NCBI RefSeq assembly: GCF_900110105.1
Contig: NZ_FOCL01000006.1
Span: 310,001-374,000, forward strand
Length of the DNA stretch: 64,000 nucleotides
Source of the DNA: Mucilaginibacter gossypiicola
GTDB taxonomy: Bacteria; Bacteroidota; Bacteroidia; Sphingobacteriales; Sphingobacteriaceae
Reading direction: 5' to 3'
Part shown: positions 52,601 through 61,881 of the stretch, one piece after another
Numbering within the stretch: position 1 is the first letter of the stretch
Layout: each line of letters opens with the position of its first letter
Program-made: the position numbers and the translations under genes
The notes under the pieces: generated by a model
What the model was told of the DNA's origin: nothing
The model's input: the letters and a program-made list of their open reading frames with translations, nothing else
Database searches by the model: none

Positions 52601-53489
52601 TAATTACGATAATATTAACCCAACTAAATGGACTACTGATGACGATAAAAACGATCAGATCAAGATCCTTCTTCATAACTTCAACATTAAGTACAATGAA
52701 GAGCTGGGTGCTTACCGTCGTGATAAATTTGCTATCAGTGTGGGTGATGAGCTTCCATCAGGTATCGTACAAATGGCTAAAGTTTACATCGCTAAAAAGC
52801 GTAAGCTTAAAGTAGGTGATAAAATGGCTGGTCGTCACGGTAACAAAGGTATTGTTGCACGTATTGTACGTGATGAAGACATGCCTTTCCTTGAAGACGG
52901 AACACCGGTTGATATCGTGTTGAACCCGCTGGGTGTACCTTCACGTATGAACCTGGGCCAGATTTACGAAACCGTATTAGGCTGGGCTGGTAAAGAGCTT
53001 GGTGTTAAATTCGCTACTCCTATCTTCGACGGTGCAAGCCATGAAGAAGTGGAAGAGTGGATTAAGAAAGCCAACTTGCCGGAATCAGGCCGTACTTACT
53101 TATACAATGGTTTAACAGGTGATCGTTTTGATCAGCAAACTACTGTAGGTATTATCTACATGCTGAAATTGGGTCACATGGTTGATGATAAGATGCACGC
53201 CCGTTCAATCGGACCGTACTCATTGATCACTCAACAACCATTAGGTGGTAAAGCACAATTCGGTGGTCAGCGTTTTGGTGAGATGGAGGTTTGGGCACTG
53301 GAAGCATTTGGTGCATCAAACATATTGCAGGAGATATTAACCGTTAAATCGGATGATGTTATCGGCCGTGCCAAAACATATGAGGCTATTGTTAAAGGTG
53401 AAAACCTGCCAACGCCATCAGTTCCTGAATCATTCAACGTATTGGTTCACGAGTTACGCGGCTTAGGTTTGGATATCACATTAGAATAA
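49686..53489 (+). CDS. rpoB: RNA polymerase beta subunit
   Basis: A 1267-residue beta subunit. Recognisable are the protrusion/lobe regions, the rifampicin pocket with '[47 protein letters not shown]' (long, so shown here in outline: FMDQTNPL and [12 protein letters not shown]), '[13 protein letters not shown]', '[10 protein letters not shown]' and the C-terminal '[24 protein letters not shown]'. The rifampicin-site residues look wild type. The start is TTG at 49686 ([16 protein letters not shown]), as no ATG lies nearby in frame. Confidence 0.98.
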   Translation: [1267 protein letters not shown]

Positions 53490-53507
53490 GGTTAAAGCTT
53501 AAAGGCC

Positions 53508-53563
53508 AAAGGTAAAAGGTTAGGACAGGTTCCGAAACCTTTTGCCTTTCACCTTTTACCTTT
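53508..53563. repeat. Word hairpin (AAAGGTAAAAGGT) between rpoB and rpoC
   Basis: AAAGGTAAAAGGT (53508-53520) and ACCTTTTACCTTT (53551-53563) are exact reverse complements, 30 nt apart. The outer and inner flanks continue the word imperfectly (GGCC/GGCG and the CCTTTTGCC stretch at 53538-53546). It lies in the 110-nt rpoB-rpoC gap, so it should be on the rpoBC mRNA. Confidence 0.8.
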
Positions 53564-53599
53564 CGCCTAAAAATTACCTTTAAAAAATCAAAGTAGACT

Positions 53600-56500
53600 A
53601 TGTCTTACAAAAAGGATAATAAAATCAAAAGTAACTTTACCACCATTACAATCAGTTTAGCCTCTCCCGAGTCTATCCTTGAGCGTTCAAGCGGTGAAGT
53701 TTTGAAGCCGGAAACCATTAACTACCGTACCTACAAACCTGAGCGTGACGGTTTGTTTTGCGAGCGTATTTTTGGTCCGGTTAAGGATTATGAGTGCCAT
53801 TGCGGTAAATACAAACGTATCCGTTACAAAGGTATCGTGTGCGACCGTTGCGGTGTTGAAGTAACCGAAAAGAAAGTACGTCGTGAGCGTATGGGCCACA
53901 TCAACCTGGTGGTGCCTGTTGCACACATCTGGTACTTCCGCTCATTACCAAACAAAATTGGTTATTTATTGGGCTTGCCTACAAAAAGGCTCGACCTTAT
54001 TATATACTACGAGCGTTACGTAGTTATCCAGCCAGGTATTAAAGAAGCAGATGGAATCAACAAAATGGATTTCCTTACTGAAGAAGAATACCTTGACGTA
54101 TTAGATACCCTTCCAAAAGAGAACCAGTACCTTGACGACAAAGATCCTCAGAAATTTGTTGCCAAAATGGGTGCCGAAGCTTTGGAAGAATTATTAAAAC
54201 GCCTTGACCTTGATGAATTATCATTCAGCCTGCGTCACCAGGCAGCAAACGAAACTTCACAACAACGTAAAAACGAGGCGTTAAAACGCTTACAGGTTGT
54301 TGAAGCTTTTCGTGATGCAAAAACCAGGATCGAGAATAACCCTGAATGGATGATTGTTAAGATCGTTCCGGTTATCCCGCCTGAATTGCGTCCGTTAGTA
54401 CCATTGGAAGGTGGCCGTTTCGCTACTTCAGATTTGAATGACCTTTACCGTCGTGTTATTATCCGCAACAACCGTTTAAAACGTTTGATCGAGATCAAAG
54501 CACCAGAGGTGATTTTACGTAACGAAAAACGTATGTTACAGGAAGCTGTGGATTCGTTATTCGATAACTCACGTAAAGTTAACGCGGTAAAAACTGAAGG
54601 TAACCGTGCTTTGAAGTCACTTTCAGATATCCTGAAAGGTAAACAAGGCCGTTTCCGTCAAAACTTATTAGGTAAACGTGTGGATTATTCTGCCCGTTCG
54701 GTAATTGTTGTAGGTCCTAACCTTAAATTACACGAGTGCGGTTTACCAAAAGATATGGCTGCCGAATTGTTTAAACCATTTATCATCCGCAAAATGATTG
54801 AGCGTGGTGTGGTTAAAACAGTAAAATCTGCCAAAAAGATTGTTGACCGTAAAGACCCATTAGTTTGGGACATTTTGGAAAACGTATTGAAGGGACACCC
54901 TGTATTGCTAAACCGTGCGCCTACGCTGCACAGGTTGGGTATCCAGTCGTTCCAGCCAAAACTGGTTGAAGGTAAAGCGATCCAATTGCACCCATTAACC
55001 TGTACAGCATTCAACGCGGATTTTGACGGTGACCAGATGGCCGTTCACGTACCACTTGGTAACGCGGCAATTTTGGAAGCCCAAATCCTGATGCTTGCTT
55101 CGCACAACATCCTTAACCCTGCTAACGGTACGCCTATTACTGTACCATCTCAGGACATGGTACTTGGTTTGTACTACATAACCAAAGGCCGTAAAACTGA
55201 TGAAACACGTGTGGTTAAAGGACAAGGCTTAACTTTTTACTCTGCAGAAGAAGTAATTATCGCTTATAATGAGAAAAAGCTTGACCTGCATGCGTTTATT
55301 AAAGTTAAAGCTTCGGTTAAAGAACGCGATGGCAAAATCGTAAATAAAATTATTGATACTACAGTAGGCCGCGTGTTGTTTAACCAGCATGTACCAACCG
55401 AGGTAGGTTATATCAATGAGCTGCTTACCAAAAAATCACTTCGTGATATCATTGGTGAAGTAGTAAAAATCACCGGTATGGCACGTGCCGCCCAGTTCCT
55501 TGATGATATTAAGGAGTTAGGCTTTAAAATGGCATTCCAGGGTGGTTTATCATTTAACCTTAAGGATATCAATATCCCTGCAGAAAAAGTAACCCTGATT
55601 GATACAGCTTCTAAGCAAGTTGATGAGGTAATGAACAACTATAACATGGGTTTCATTACTAACAACGAGCGTTACAACCAGATCATCGATATCTGGACAC
55701 GTATCAACAACCGCTTAACTGCTAACGTGATGGACATCCTGAGCAACGATAACCAGGGCTTCAACTCTGTTTATATGATGCTTGACTCAGGTGCCCGTGG
55801 TTCTAAAGAGCAGATCCGTCAGCTTGCAGGGATGCGTGGTTTGATGGCTAAGCCTCAGAAATCAGGTTCAGGTGGTGAGATCATTGAAAACCCGATCCTT
55901 TCAAACTTTAAAGAAGGTTTGTCGGTATTGGAGTACTTCATCTCAACCCACGGTGCTCGTAAAGGTTTGGCGGATACGGCGTTAAAAACAGCGGATGCTG
56001 GTTACTTAACACGTAGGTTGCATGACGTTGCCCAGGATATGATTGTTGGTGAGGTTGACTGCGGTACTTTAAGAGGTATCTACACAACTGCACTGAAAGA
56101 TAACGAAGATATTGTTGAGCCATTATATGACCGTATCTTAGGTCGTACTACGCTTCATGATGTTCATGACCCTATCACTAACGAACTGTTAGCAGTAGCC
56201 GGTCAGGACATTACCGAAGAGGTTGCCAAAAAGATCGAGAACTCTCCGTTAGAAGGTATCGAGATTCGTTCGGTATTAACTTGCGAAAGCAAACGTGGTG
56301 TATGTGCATTGTGCTACGGCCGTAACCTTGCAAGCGGTAAACGTGTGCAAAAAGGCGAGGCTGTTGGTGTAATTGCCGCACAGTCAATCGGTGAGCCGGG
56401 TACACAGTTAACACTTCGTACATTCCACGTGGGTGGTACCGCGTCAAACATTGCTGCTGAATCTCAGATCAACGCTAAGTTTGATGGTATCATCGAGTTT

Positions 56501-57889
56501 GAGAACGTACGTACTGTAACTTATGAAACTGCTGAAGATGGCGCTGTTGATGTGGTATTAGGCCGTTCTGGCGAGTTCCGCATTATCGAAGCCGGAAGTA
56601 ATAAAGTAATTGTTACCAACAACATTCCATACGGTTCATACCTGTATGTAAAAGATGGCAGCAAGATCACCAAAGGCGACCGTATCTGTTCATGGGATCC
56701 GTACAACGCGGTTATTATCTCTGAGTTTGCAGGTATTGCCCAGTTTGATGCAGTATTGGAAGGTATCACTTTCCGTGAAGAATCAGACGAGCAAACAGGT
56801 CACCGCGAAAAAGTGATCATAGATACCAGGGATAAATCTAAAAACCCTGCTATCCAGATTGCCGACAATAAAGGTAATATCATTAAAGGATACAACATCC
56901 CGGTAGGCGCACACATCGCTGTTGATGAAGGCGACAGGTTACAAACCGGCCAGGTTATCGCTAAAATTCCTCGTTCAACCGGTAAAACGCGAGATATTAC
57001 AGGTGGTTTACCACGTGTAACCGAGTTATTTGAAGCACGTAATCCTTCAAACCCTGCCGTAGTAACAGAGATTGATGGTGTGGTAACCTTAGGTGGTGTT
57101 AAACGTGGTAACCGCGAGATCACTATCGAGTCAAAAGATGGCCAGGTTAAAAAATACCTTGTACCACTTTCAAAACACATCCTTGTACAGGATAATGACT
57201 TTATTAAGGCTGGTATGCCATTATCAGATGGTTCAATATCTCCGGCAGACATTTTGGCTATCAAAGGCCCTGCTGCCGTACAGGAATATCTTGTTAACGG
57301 TATCCAGGAAGTTTACCGCTTACAGGGTGTGAAAATCAACGATAAGCACTTTGAGGTTATTGTTCACCAGATGATGCAGAAAGTATCTATCGAAGACGCG
57401 GGCGATACCCGTTTCTTAGAGCGCGAGGCTGTTGACGGATGGGATTTCATGACCGAGAATGATGAGATCTATGACAAGAAAGTTGTAACTGATCCAGGTG
57501 ATTCAACTACATTGAAATCAGGTCAGATAGTTTCATTACGCCGCTTACGTGATGAAAACTCGGTATTGAAACGCCGCGACCTTAAACTGGTTGAAGTGCG
57601 TGATGCTATCCCGGCAACATCGAGCCCAATACTGCAAGGTATTACAAGGGCGTCGTTGGGTACCAAGTCGTTTATCTCAGCCGCATCGTTCCAGGAAACT
57701 ACTAAAGTACTGAATGAAGCAGCTATCGCAGGTAAAAAAGACAACATGCTTGGTTTGAAAGAGAACGTTATCGTAGGTCACTTAATACCTTCGGGTACCG
57801 GTTTACGCGAGTACGAAAATATCCGCGTAGGTTCACAGGAAGAGTTTGACCGCCTGATGGCTTCAAAAGCAGAAGAGTTGGAAGCTTAA
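53600..57889 (+). CDS. rpoC: RNA polymerase beta' subunit
   Basis: A 1429-residue beta' subunit. The N-terminal zinc-binding region has CHCGK...CDRCG; the catalytic loop NADFDGDQM lies near residue 470; the bridge/trigger region shows 'MRGLMAKPQKSGSGGEIIENPI' and 'GEAVGVIAAQSIGEPGTQLTLRTFHVGG', and the second zinc site 'CESKRGVCALCYG'. It forms the active centre with RpoB. A strong terminator follows, ending the operon. Confidence 0.98.
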   Translation: MSYKKDNKIKSNFTTITISLASPESILERSSGEVLKPETINYRTYKPERDGLFCERIFGPVKDYECHCGKYKRIRYKGIVCDRCGVEVTEKKVRRERMGHINLVVPVAHIWYFRSLPNKIGYLLGLPTKRLDLIIYYERYVVIQPGIKEADGINKMDFLTEEEYLDVLDTLPKENQYLDDKDPQKFVAKMGAEALEELLKRLDLDELSFSLRHQAANETSQQRKNEALKRLQVVEAFRDAKTRIENNPEWMIVKIVPVIPPELRPLVPLEGGRFATSDLNDLYRRVIIRNNRLKRLIEIKAPEVILRNEKRMLQEAVDSLFDNSRKVNAVKTEGNRALKSLSDILKGKQGRFRQNLLGKRVDYSARSVIVVGPNLKLHECGLPKDMAAELFKPFIIRKMIERGVVKTVKSAKKIVDRKDPLVWDILENVLKGHPVLLNRAPTLHRLGIQSFQPKLVEGKAIQLHPLTCTAFNADFDGDQMAVHVPLGNAAILEAQILMLASHNILNPANGTPITVPSQDMVLGLYYITKGRKTDETRVVKGQGLTFYSAEEVIIAYNEKKLDLHAFIKVKASVKERDGKIVNKIIDTTVGRVLFNQHVPTEVGYINELLTKKSLRDIIGEVVKITGMARAAQFLDDIKELGFKMAFQGGLSFNLKDINIPAEKVTLIDTASKQVDEVMNNYNMGFITNNERYNQIIDIWTRINNRLTANVMDILSNDNQGFNSVYMMLDSGARGSKEQIRQLAGMRGLMAKPQKSGSGGEIIENPILSNFKEGLSVLEYFISTHGARKGLADTALKTADAGYLTRRLHDVAQDMIVGEVDCGTLRGIYTTALKDNEDIVEPLYDRILGRTTLHDVHDPITNELLAVAGQDITEEVAKKIENSPLEGIEIRSVLTCESKRGVCALCYGRNLASGKRVQKGEAVGVIAAQSIGEPGTQLTLRTFHVGGTASNIAAESQINAKFDGIIEFENVRTVTYETAEDGAVDVVLGRSGEFRIIEAGSNKVIVTNNIPYGSYLYVKDGSKITKGDRICSWDPYNAVIISEFAGIAQFDAVLEGITFREESDEQTGHREKVIIDTRDKSKNPAIQIADNKGNIIKGYNIPVGAHIAVDEGDRLQTGQVIAKIPRSTGKTRDITGGLPRVTELFEARNPSNPAVVTEIDGVVTLGGVKRGNREITIESKDGQVKKYLVPLSKHILVQDNDFIKAGMPLSDGSISPADILAIKGPAAVQEYLVNGIQEVYRLQGVKINDKHFEVIVHQMMQKVSIEDAGDTRFLEREAVDGWDFMTENDEIYDKKVVTDPGDSTTLKSGQIVSLRRLRDENSVLKRRDLKLVEVRDAIPATSSPILQGITRASLGTKSFISAASFQETTKVLNEAAIAGKKDNMLGLKENVIVGHLIPSGTGLREYENIRVGSQEEFDRLMASKAEELEA

Positions 57890-57915
57890 TTCTCAACTGT
57901 TTAAATAATTTACTA

Positions 57916-57947
57916 AGTCCCCCGGTATCCCCGGGGGACTTTTTTTA
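57916..57947 (+). terminator. Intrinsic terminator after rpoC
   Basis: AGTCCCCCGG (57916-57925) pairs perfectly with CCGGGGGACT (57931-57940), loop TATCC, then a T-run. Confidence 0.92.
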
Positions 57948-58113
57948 TGCTTTTAAAAAAAAGTTAAAACAAAAGTAGAACACTCCTGTTTTACGTGGGA
58001 TCTTGCGCAGGCAGAATATAAGATGTAATTGCATTCTTAAAAGCTATATTTGCGCAGCATTTACCTCACAAAAAGGCAATTTATAAAGAACGTCTTTTTG
58101 TTATTTTAGTGAC

Positions 58114-58425
58114 ATGGAAGAACAAAACGAAAATCAGCTCAACATCGAGCTATCAGAAGAAATTGCAGAAGGTGTTTACTCAAATCTCGCTATCATTACC
58201 CATTCAAATTCGGAGTTTGTATTAGATTTTATACGGGTTATGCCCGGTGTGCCTAAAGCAAGGGTGAAATCAAGGATCATATTAACTCCTGAGCATGCCA
58301 AACGCCTTCTTTCGGCATTGCAAGATAATATAGAAAAATTTGAATCTGTTAATGGCCGCATCAGGGTACAACCTGATCATCCGGGTTTTCCTATGAATTT
58401 TGGTGGAACAGTGGGGCAAGCATAA
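58114..58425 (+). CDS. DUF3467 protein
   Basis: A 103-residue protein of the DUF3467 family: 'IELSEEIAEGVYSNLAIITHSNSEFVLDFIRVMPGVPKARVKSRIILTPEHAKRLLSALQDNI', here summarised by its YSNLA, HSNSEFVLDF and TPEHAKRLL motifs. The family is small, soluble and uncharacterised. In several Bacteroidetes it follows rpoC, as here, which may mean a link to the transcription apparatus. A 225-nt gap and a terminator separate it from rpoC. Confidence 0.85.
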   Translation: MEEQNENQLNIELSEEIAEGVYSNLAIITHSNSEFVLDFIRVMPGVPKARVKSRIILTPEHAKRLLSALQDNIEKFESVNGRIRVQPDHPGFPMNFGGTVGQA

Positions 58426-58585
58426 TTTTCAATATTATATTAAAATGCACTTTTGATTAAAAAAAAGGTACGGTTATCCCTGTTTTTTAAAAAAAATGAT
58501 AAATTAAATTGTTGGGTGTGAAAAAAAGTACATATATTGCAGTGCTTTAAACTTTATACCTATTAAAAATGAAAGCTCAAACTTT

Positions 58586-59404
58586 ATGAGAAAAAGTTCC
58601 TTGTTAAACTCATTGGTATTCTTGTCGATTTTCTTCATTTCTGCCGGTTTATTTTCTTGCTCATCCCCAAAAAAGATCAAATATTTTCAAGATATACCTG
58701 ATTCCGGCCAGATGAAGAGTCTTGCGAAAGCAGAATATCAGGAACCTACAATACAGGTTGATGACATTATTACAATTTTAATTCAAACTGTAGATCCGCA
58801 GGCCACGGCTATGATAAACCAGGGTAACGTTCCTATAGCTGGAGCTGCATCGGCAATTGGTAGTGTAAGCAGTTCGGCACAGCCGGTAGTTGCAGGTTAT
58901 CTCGTTCATAAAGATGGTTTTGTAGAGGTGCCTGTATTGGGGCGGATAAAACTATTAGGGCTTACTACAGGTGAAGCAAAGGAGTTAGTGCTTAAAGAGG
59001 CTCTTAAATATTATAAAGAACCAACTGTAATTATAAGGTATGCTAATTTTAAATTTAGTGTTACCGGTGAGGTTGCAAAGCCGGGGGTTTATATTACTCC
59101 AAACGAAAAAGTTAGTATACTTGATGCTATCTCGTTAGCCGGAGATTTGACAATTTTTGGTAAAAGAGAAAACGTTTTACTTATAAGGGAAAATTTGGAT
59201 GGAACCAGATCTCCATATAGGATTAATCTTCAAAAAAGCGATATCATTTCTTCTCCCGTTTTTTATCTAAGGCAAAACGATGTTATTTATGTAGAGCCAA
59301 ATAAAGCGAAAGCTTCTGCTACAGATGGCACTCAGGCCAAAACGTACACAATTATCGGAGCCGCTTTATCAGTACTTATTATTTTAATTACAAGAATCAA
59401 CTAA
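58586..59404 (+). CDS. Wza-like polysaccharide export lipoprotein
   Basis: A 272-residue lipoprotein with the lipobox GLFSC (cysteine near residue 25). The Poly_export domain follows ('YQEPTIQVDDIITILIQTVDPQA'), then one SLBB domain ('FSVTGEVAKPGVYITPNEKVSILDAISLAGDLTIFGKRENVLLIRE') and a single C-terminal membrane segment (IIGAALSVLIILIT). It should form the outer-membrane and periplasmic export channel for a capsule or exopolysaccharide, with the Wzc-like protein 13 nt downstream. The ATG at 58586 starts the signal peptide. Confidence 0.9.
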   Translation: MRKSSLLNSLVFLSIFFISAGLFSCSSPKKIKYFQDIPDSGQMKSLAKAEYQEPTIQVDDIITILIQTVDPQATAMINQGNVPIAGAASAIGSVSSSAQPVVAGYLVHKDGFVEVPVLGRIKLLGLTTGEAKELVLKEALKYYKEPTVIIRYANFKFSVTGEVAKPGVYITPNEKVSILDAISLAGDLTIFGKRENVLLIRENLDGTRSPYRINLQKSDIISSPVFYLRQNDVIYVEPNKAKASATDGTQAKTYTIIGAALSVLIILITRIN

Positions 59405-59417
59405 TTTTTATTACAAA

Positions 59418-61811
59418 ATGGGAATCCAGGATCAGGAGTTCAATATCGAAGTAAATAACGAAGAGGGCGGCAAGGATTTTAAGAAGCTTGTTTCAATATT
59501 TATCAGCCATTGGATTGTTTTTGTTGTTGGGCTGGTTATTTTTTGTACCGGCGCGTATTTATATGCGCGGTATGCGGTACCTGCATATAAAATAAATAGC
59601 CAAATACTTATTGATGAAAGTCATGGAGGATCTGCAGGCGATCAGGTATTGAAAAGCAGTTCGATTGATTTTTCCGACTTGTTCGATATGAGCAGTAACT
59701 CATATAACGAGATCGATATATTAAAATCACGGTTATTGATGGAAAGAACCGTTAGGTCATTGGGTTTAAATGTAATTGTGTATTCTAAAGGAAGGATTAG
59801 ATCTCTTGAAACATCTGATGAAGAACCATTTACAGTAAAGCTGATAACCAAGGTTGATTCGATTAAAGATAAGAATTACCAGGTTCAGATAGAAAACGGT
59901 AAAATTCATTTAGAAGATAGCAAAGGCAATATTTCAGTAGATGCCAAATTTGACGAACCAATAAAATTGGATCAGTACGATTTGGTGTTTTCGCAAAGGC
60001 CGGGGAAATTAAACCCTAAGGGATATCAGATAAACGTTCAGTCGGTTGATGAACGTGTTGACGATTTGATGCGAAGCTTTGATGTTCAGCTTACAGATAA
60101 AAAGAGTACTACGCTGGCATTGTCATTTGAATACTCCAACCCTAAAAAGGGTGAAATGATATTGCAAAAGTTGATGGACCTATATCTATTATCCAACCTG
60201 CAAAATAAAACGCAGATTGCCGATAGTACTTTGAAATTTATTGACGGGCAATTGGGTAAAGTAACTGCCGAATTATCAGGCATTGAAGGAGATTTCACAA
60301 AATTTAAAGAGGAAAATAAATTAGCAGATGTCGACCAGCAAGGCAAAGCTTTAATTGATAATGTATCTACTTACCAAAACAAATTAAGTGATTTGCAGGT
60401 ACAGTTATCGCTGGTAACAGATATTGAAAAATATATCGATGCTCCAAATGTAAAGAGGATTATTCCGAGTTCATTTGCCGTACCTGATCCTGTTTTCGCC
60501 GCAGCTATAGGTAAGTACAATGATTTACTTGTTGAAAGAGATAAGCTGGCATTGTCTTATAAAGATGATAACCCGGTAGTAAAATCAGCAGATGATCAAA
60601 TTGAAAATGCGAGGGTAGGCTTAGTTAAGAGTTTTGAATCTTACAAAAAGGGGCTTGAATCTACTGTTGCACAAGCTAAAAGCCAAAATTCTGCGCTTAC
60701 CAGGCAGGTTTCTACAGTACCTAAAAAAGAGCGTGTTTTTCTTGATTACACGCGCGAACAAAATTTGAAGCAAGATTTATACTTGTATTTACTTCAAAAA
60801 AGAGAAGAGACAGCCATTGCAAAAACATCAACTGTTAATAGCGCACGTATTATTGATCCGGCTAAAAGTGATTACTTCCCTTTTAAACCTAAAAGACCGC
60901 TAATACTGCTTATTGGGATATTTTTAGGCTTACTGATTCCTGCTGGATATGTATATGGTAAGGACCTTCTCAATATTAAGATTTTAAATAAAAGCGACAT
61001 TGAATCAAATACCAAGGTTCCGGTGGTTGGCGAAATCGGCAATAATCCTGAAGGTGTATCACTGGTGGTTGGAAATAACTCAAGGTCGATATTATCCGAG
61101 CAATTCAGGGGATTAAGAACCAACCTTCAGTTTGTATTATCGCAGGGAAAGAGCAACGTTCTCATGGTTACATCGAGTATGAGTGGTGAGGGCAAATCAT
61201 TTATCACCATGAATTTGGGTAGTGTGCTCGCCTTAAGCGGTAAAAAGGTATTGTTAATGGAGCTGGATTTAAGAAAGCCTAAACTTTCGCAAAACGTAGG
61301 TTTAGATAGCAACAGTACGGGCTTTACAAATTATGTGGTATCTGAAACAATGACCATCGACGAGATCATTCAGCCCACATTTTTCTCAGAAAATTGTTTT
61401 ATAATATCTTCGGGCCCAATCCCTCCTAATCCTACCGAATTATTATTGAGCGATAAATTTAACGAGTTGATCGATGCGCTTAAGAAAAGGTTTGATTACG
61501 TGATCATCGATAGTGCGCCTATAGGCTTGGTTTCGGATGCTCAATTGATAGAAAAACATACTGATGCCAGTTTATATATTGTTAGGCAGGAATACACTTA
61601 TAAATCGCAGTTGAATATCATTAACGAGTTAACCCGCGAAAAGAAATTCCGTAGGTCTTATTTGGTTATTAACGATATAAAAACTAAAAAAGGCGGTTAT
61701 TATGGCTATGGCTATGGTTACGGCTACGGTTACGGCTATGGTTACGGCTATGGCAGCACTACCGAAGAAACACCAAGTTTTTGGAACAAACTATTTAGCA
61801 AGAAGAAGTAA
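59418..61811 (+). CDS. Wzc-like polysaccharide co-polymerase/tyrosine autokinase
   Basis: A 797-residue inner-membrane protein. Wzz domain with the first membrane segment at residues about 31-50 and a long periplasmic helical part; a second membrane segment (PLILLIGIFLGLLIPAGYVYG) near 496; then a BY-kinase domain with Walker A SGEGKS (near 590), Walker A' LLMELDLRKPK (near 612) and Walker B VIIDSAP (near 695). The tail (61698-61754) is one Tyr followed by nine Tyr-Gly pairs, the substrate for autophosphorylation. Cycling of this tail controls chain length and export. It acts with the Wza-like lipoprotein upstream. Confidence 0.92.
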   Translation: MGIQDQEFNIEVNNEEGGKDFKKLVSIFISHWIVFVVGLVIFCTGAYLYARYAVPAYKINSQILIDESHGGSAGDQVLKSSSIDFSDLFDMSSNSYNEIDILKSRLLMERTVRSLGLNVIVYSKGRIRSLETSDEEPFTVKLITKVDSIKDKNYQVQIENGKIHLEDSKGNISVDAKFDEPIKLDQYDLVFSQRPGKLNPKGYQINVQSVDERVDDLMRSFDVQLTDKKSTTLALSFEYSNPKKGEMILQKLMDLYLLSNLQNKTQIADSTLKFIDGQLGKVTAELSGIEGDFTKFKEENKLADVDQQGKALIDNVSTYQNKLSDLQVQLSLVTDIEKYIDAPNVKRIIPSSFAVPDPVFAAAIGKYNDLLVERDKLALSYKDDNPVVKSADDQIENARVGLVKSFESYKKGLESTVAQAKSQNSALTRQVSTVPKKERVFLDYTREQNLKQDLYLYLLQKREETAIAKTSTVNSARIIDPAKSDYFPFKPKRPLILLIGIFLGLLIPAGYVYGKDLLNIKILNKSDIESNTKVPVVGEIGNNPEGVSLVVGNNSRSILSEQFRGLRTNLQFVLSQGKSNVLMVTSSMSGEGKSFITMNLGSVLALSGKKVLLMELDLRKPKLSQNVGLDSNSTGFTNYVVSETMTIDEIIQPTFFSENCFIISSGPIPPNPTELLLSDKFNELIDALKKRFDYVIIDSAPIGLVSDAQLIEKHTDASLYIVRQEYTYKSQLNIINELTREKKFRRSYLVINDIKTKKGGYYGYGYGYGYGYGYGYGYGSTTEETPSFWNKLFSKKK
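61698..61754 (+). repeat. Tandem Tyr-Gly coding repeat in the Wzc-like tail
   Basis: Nine TAT/TAC-GGC/GGT codon pairs follow one extra Tyr codon, ten tyrosines in all. At DNA level it is a near-perfect 6-bp repeat (GGCTAT/GGTTAC). Unit loss or gain would keep the frame and change the number of phosphorylatable tyrosines. Confidence 0.85.
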
Positions 61812-61881
61812 AAAGTAAAGTAATCAGGACATATCTATAATTCCGATTGCAATTGTTGTAATATTTTAACCAGATGTTGTT

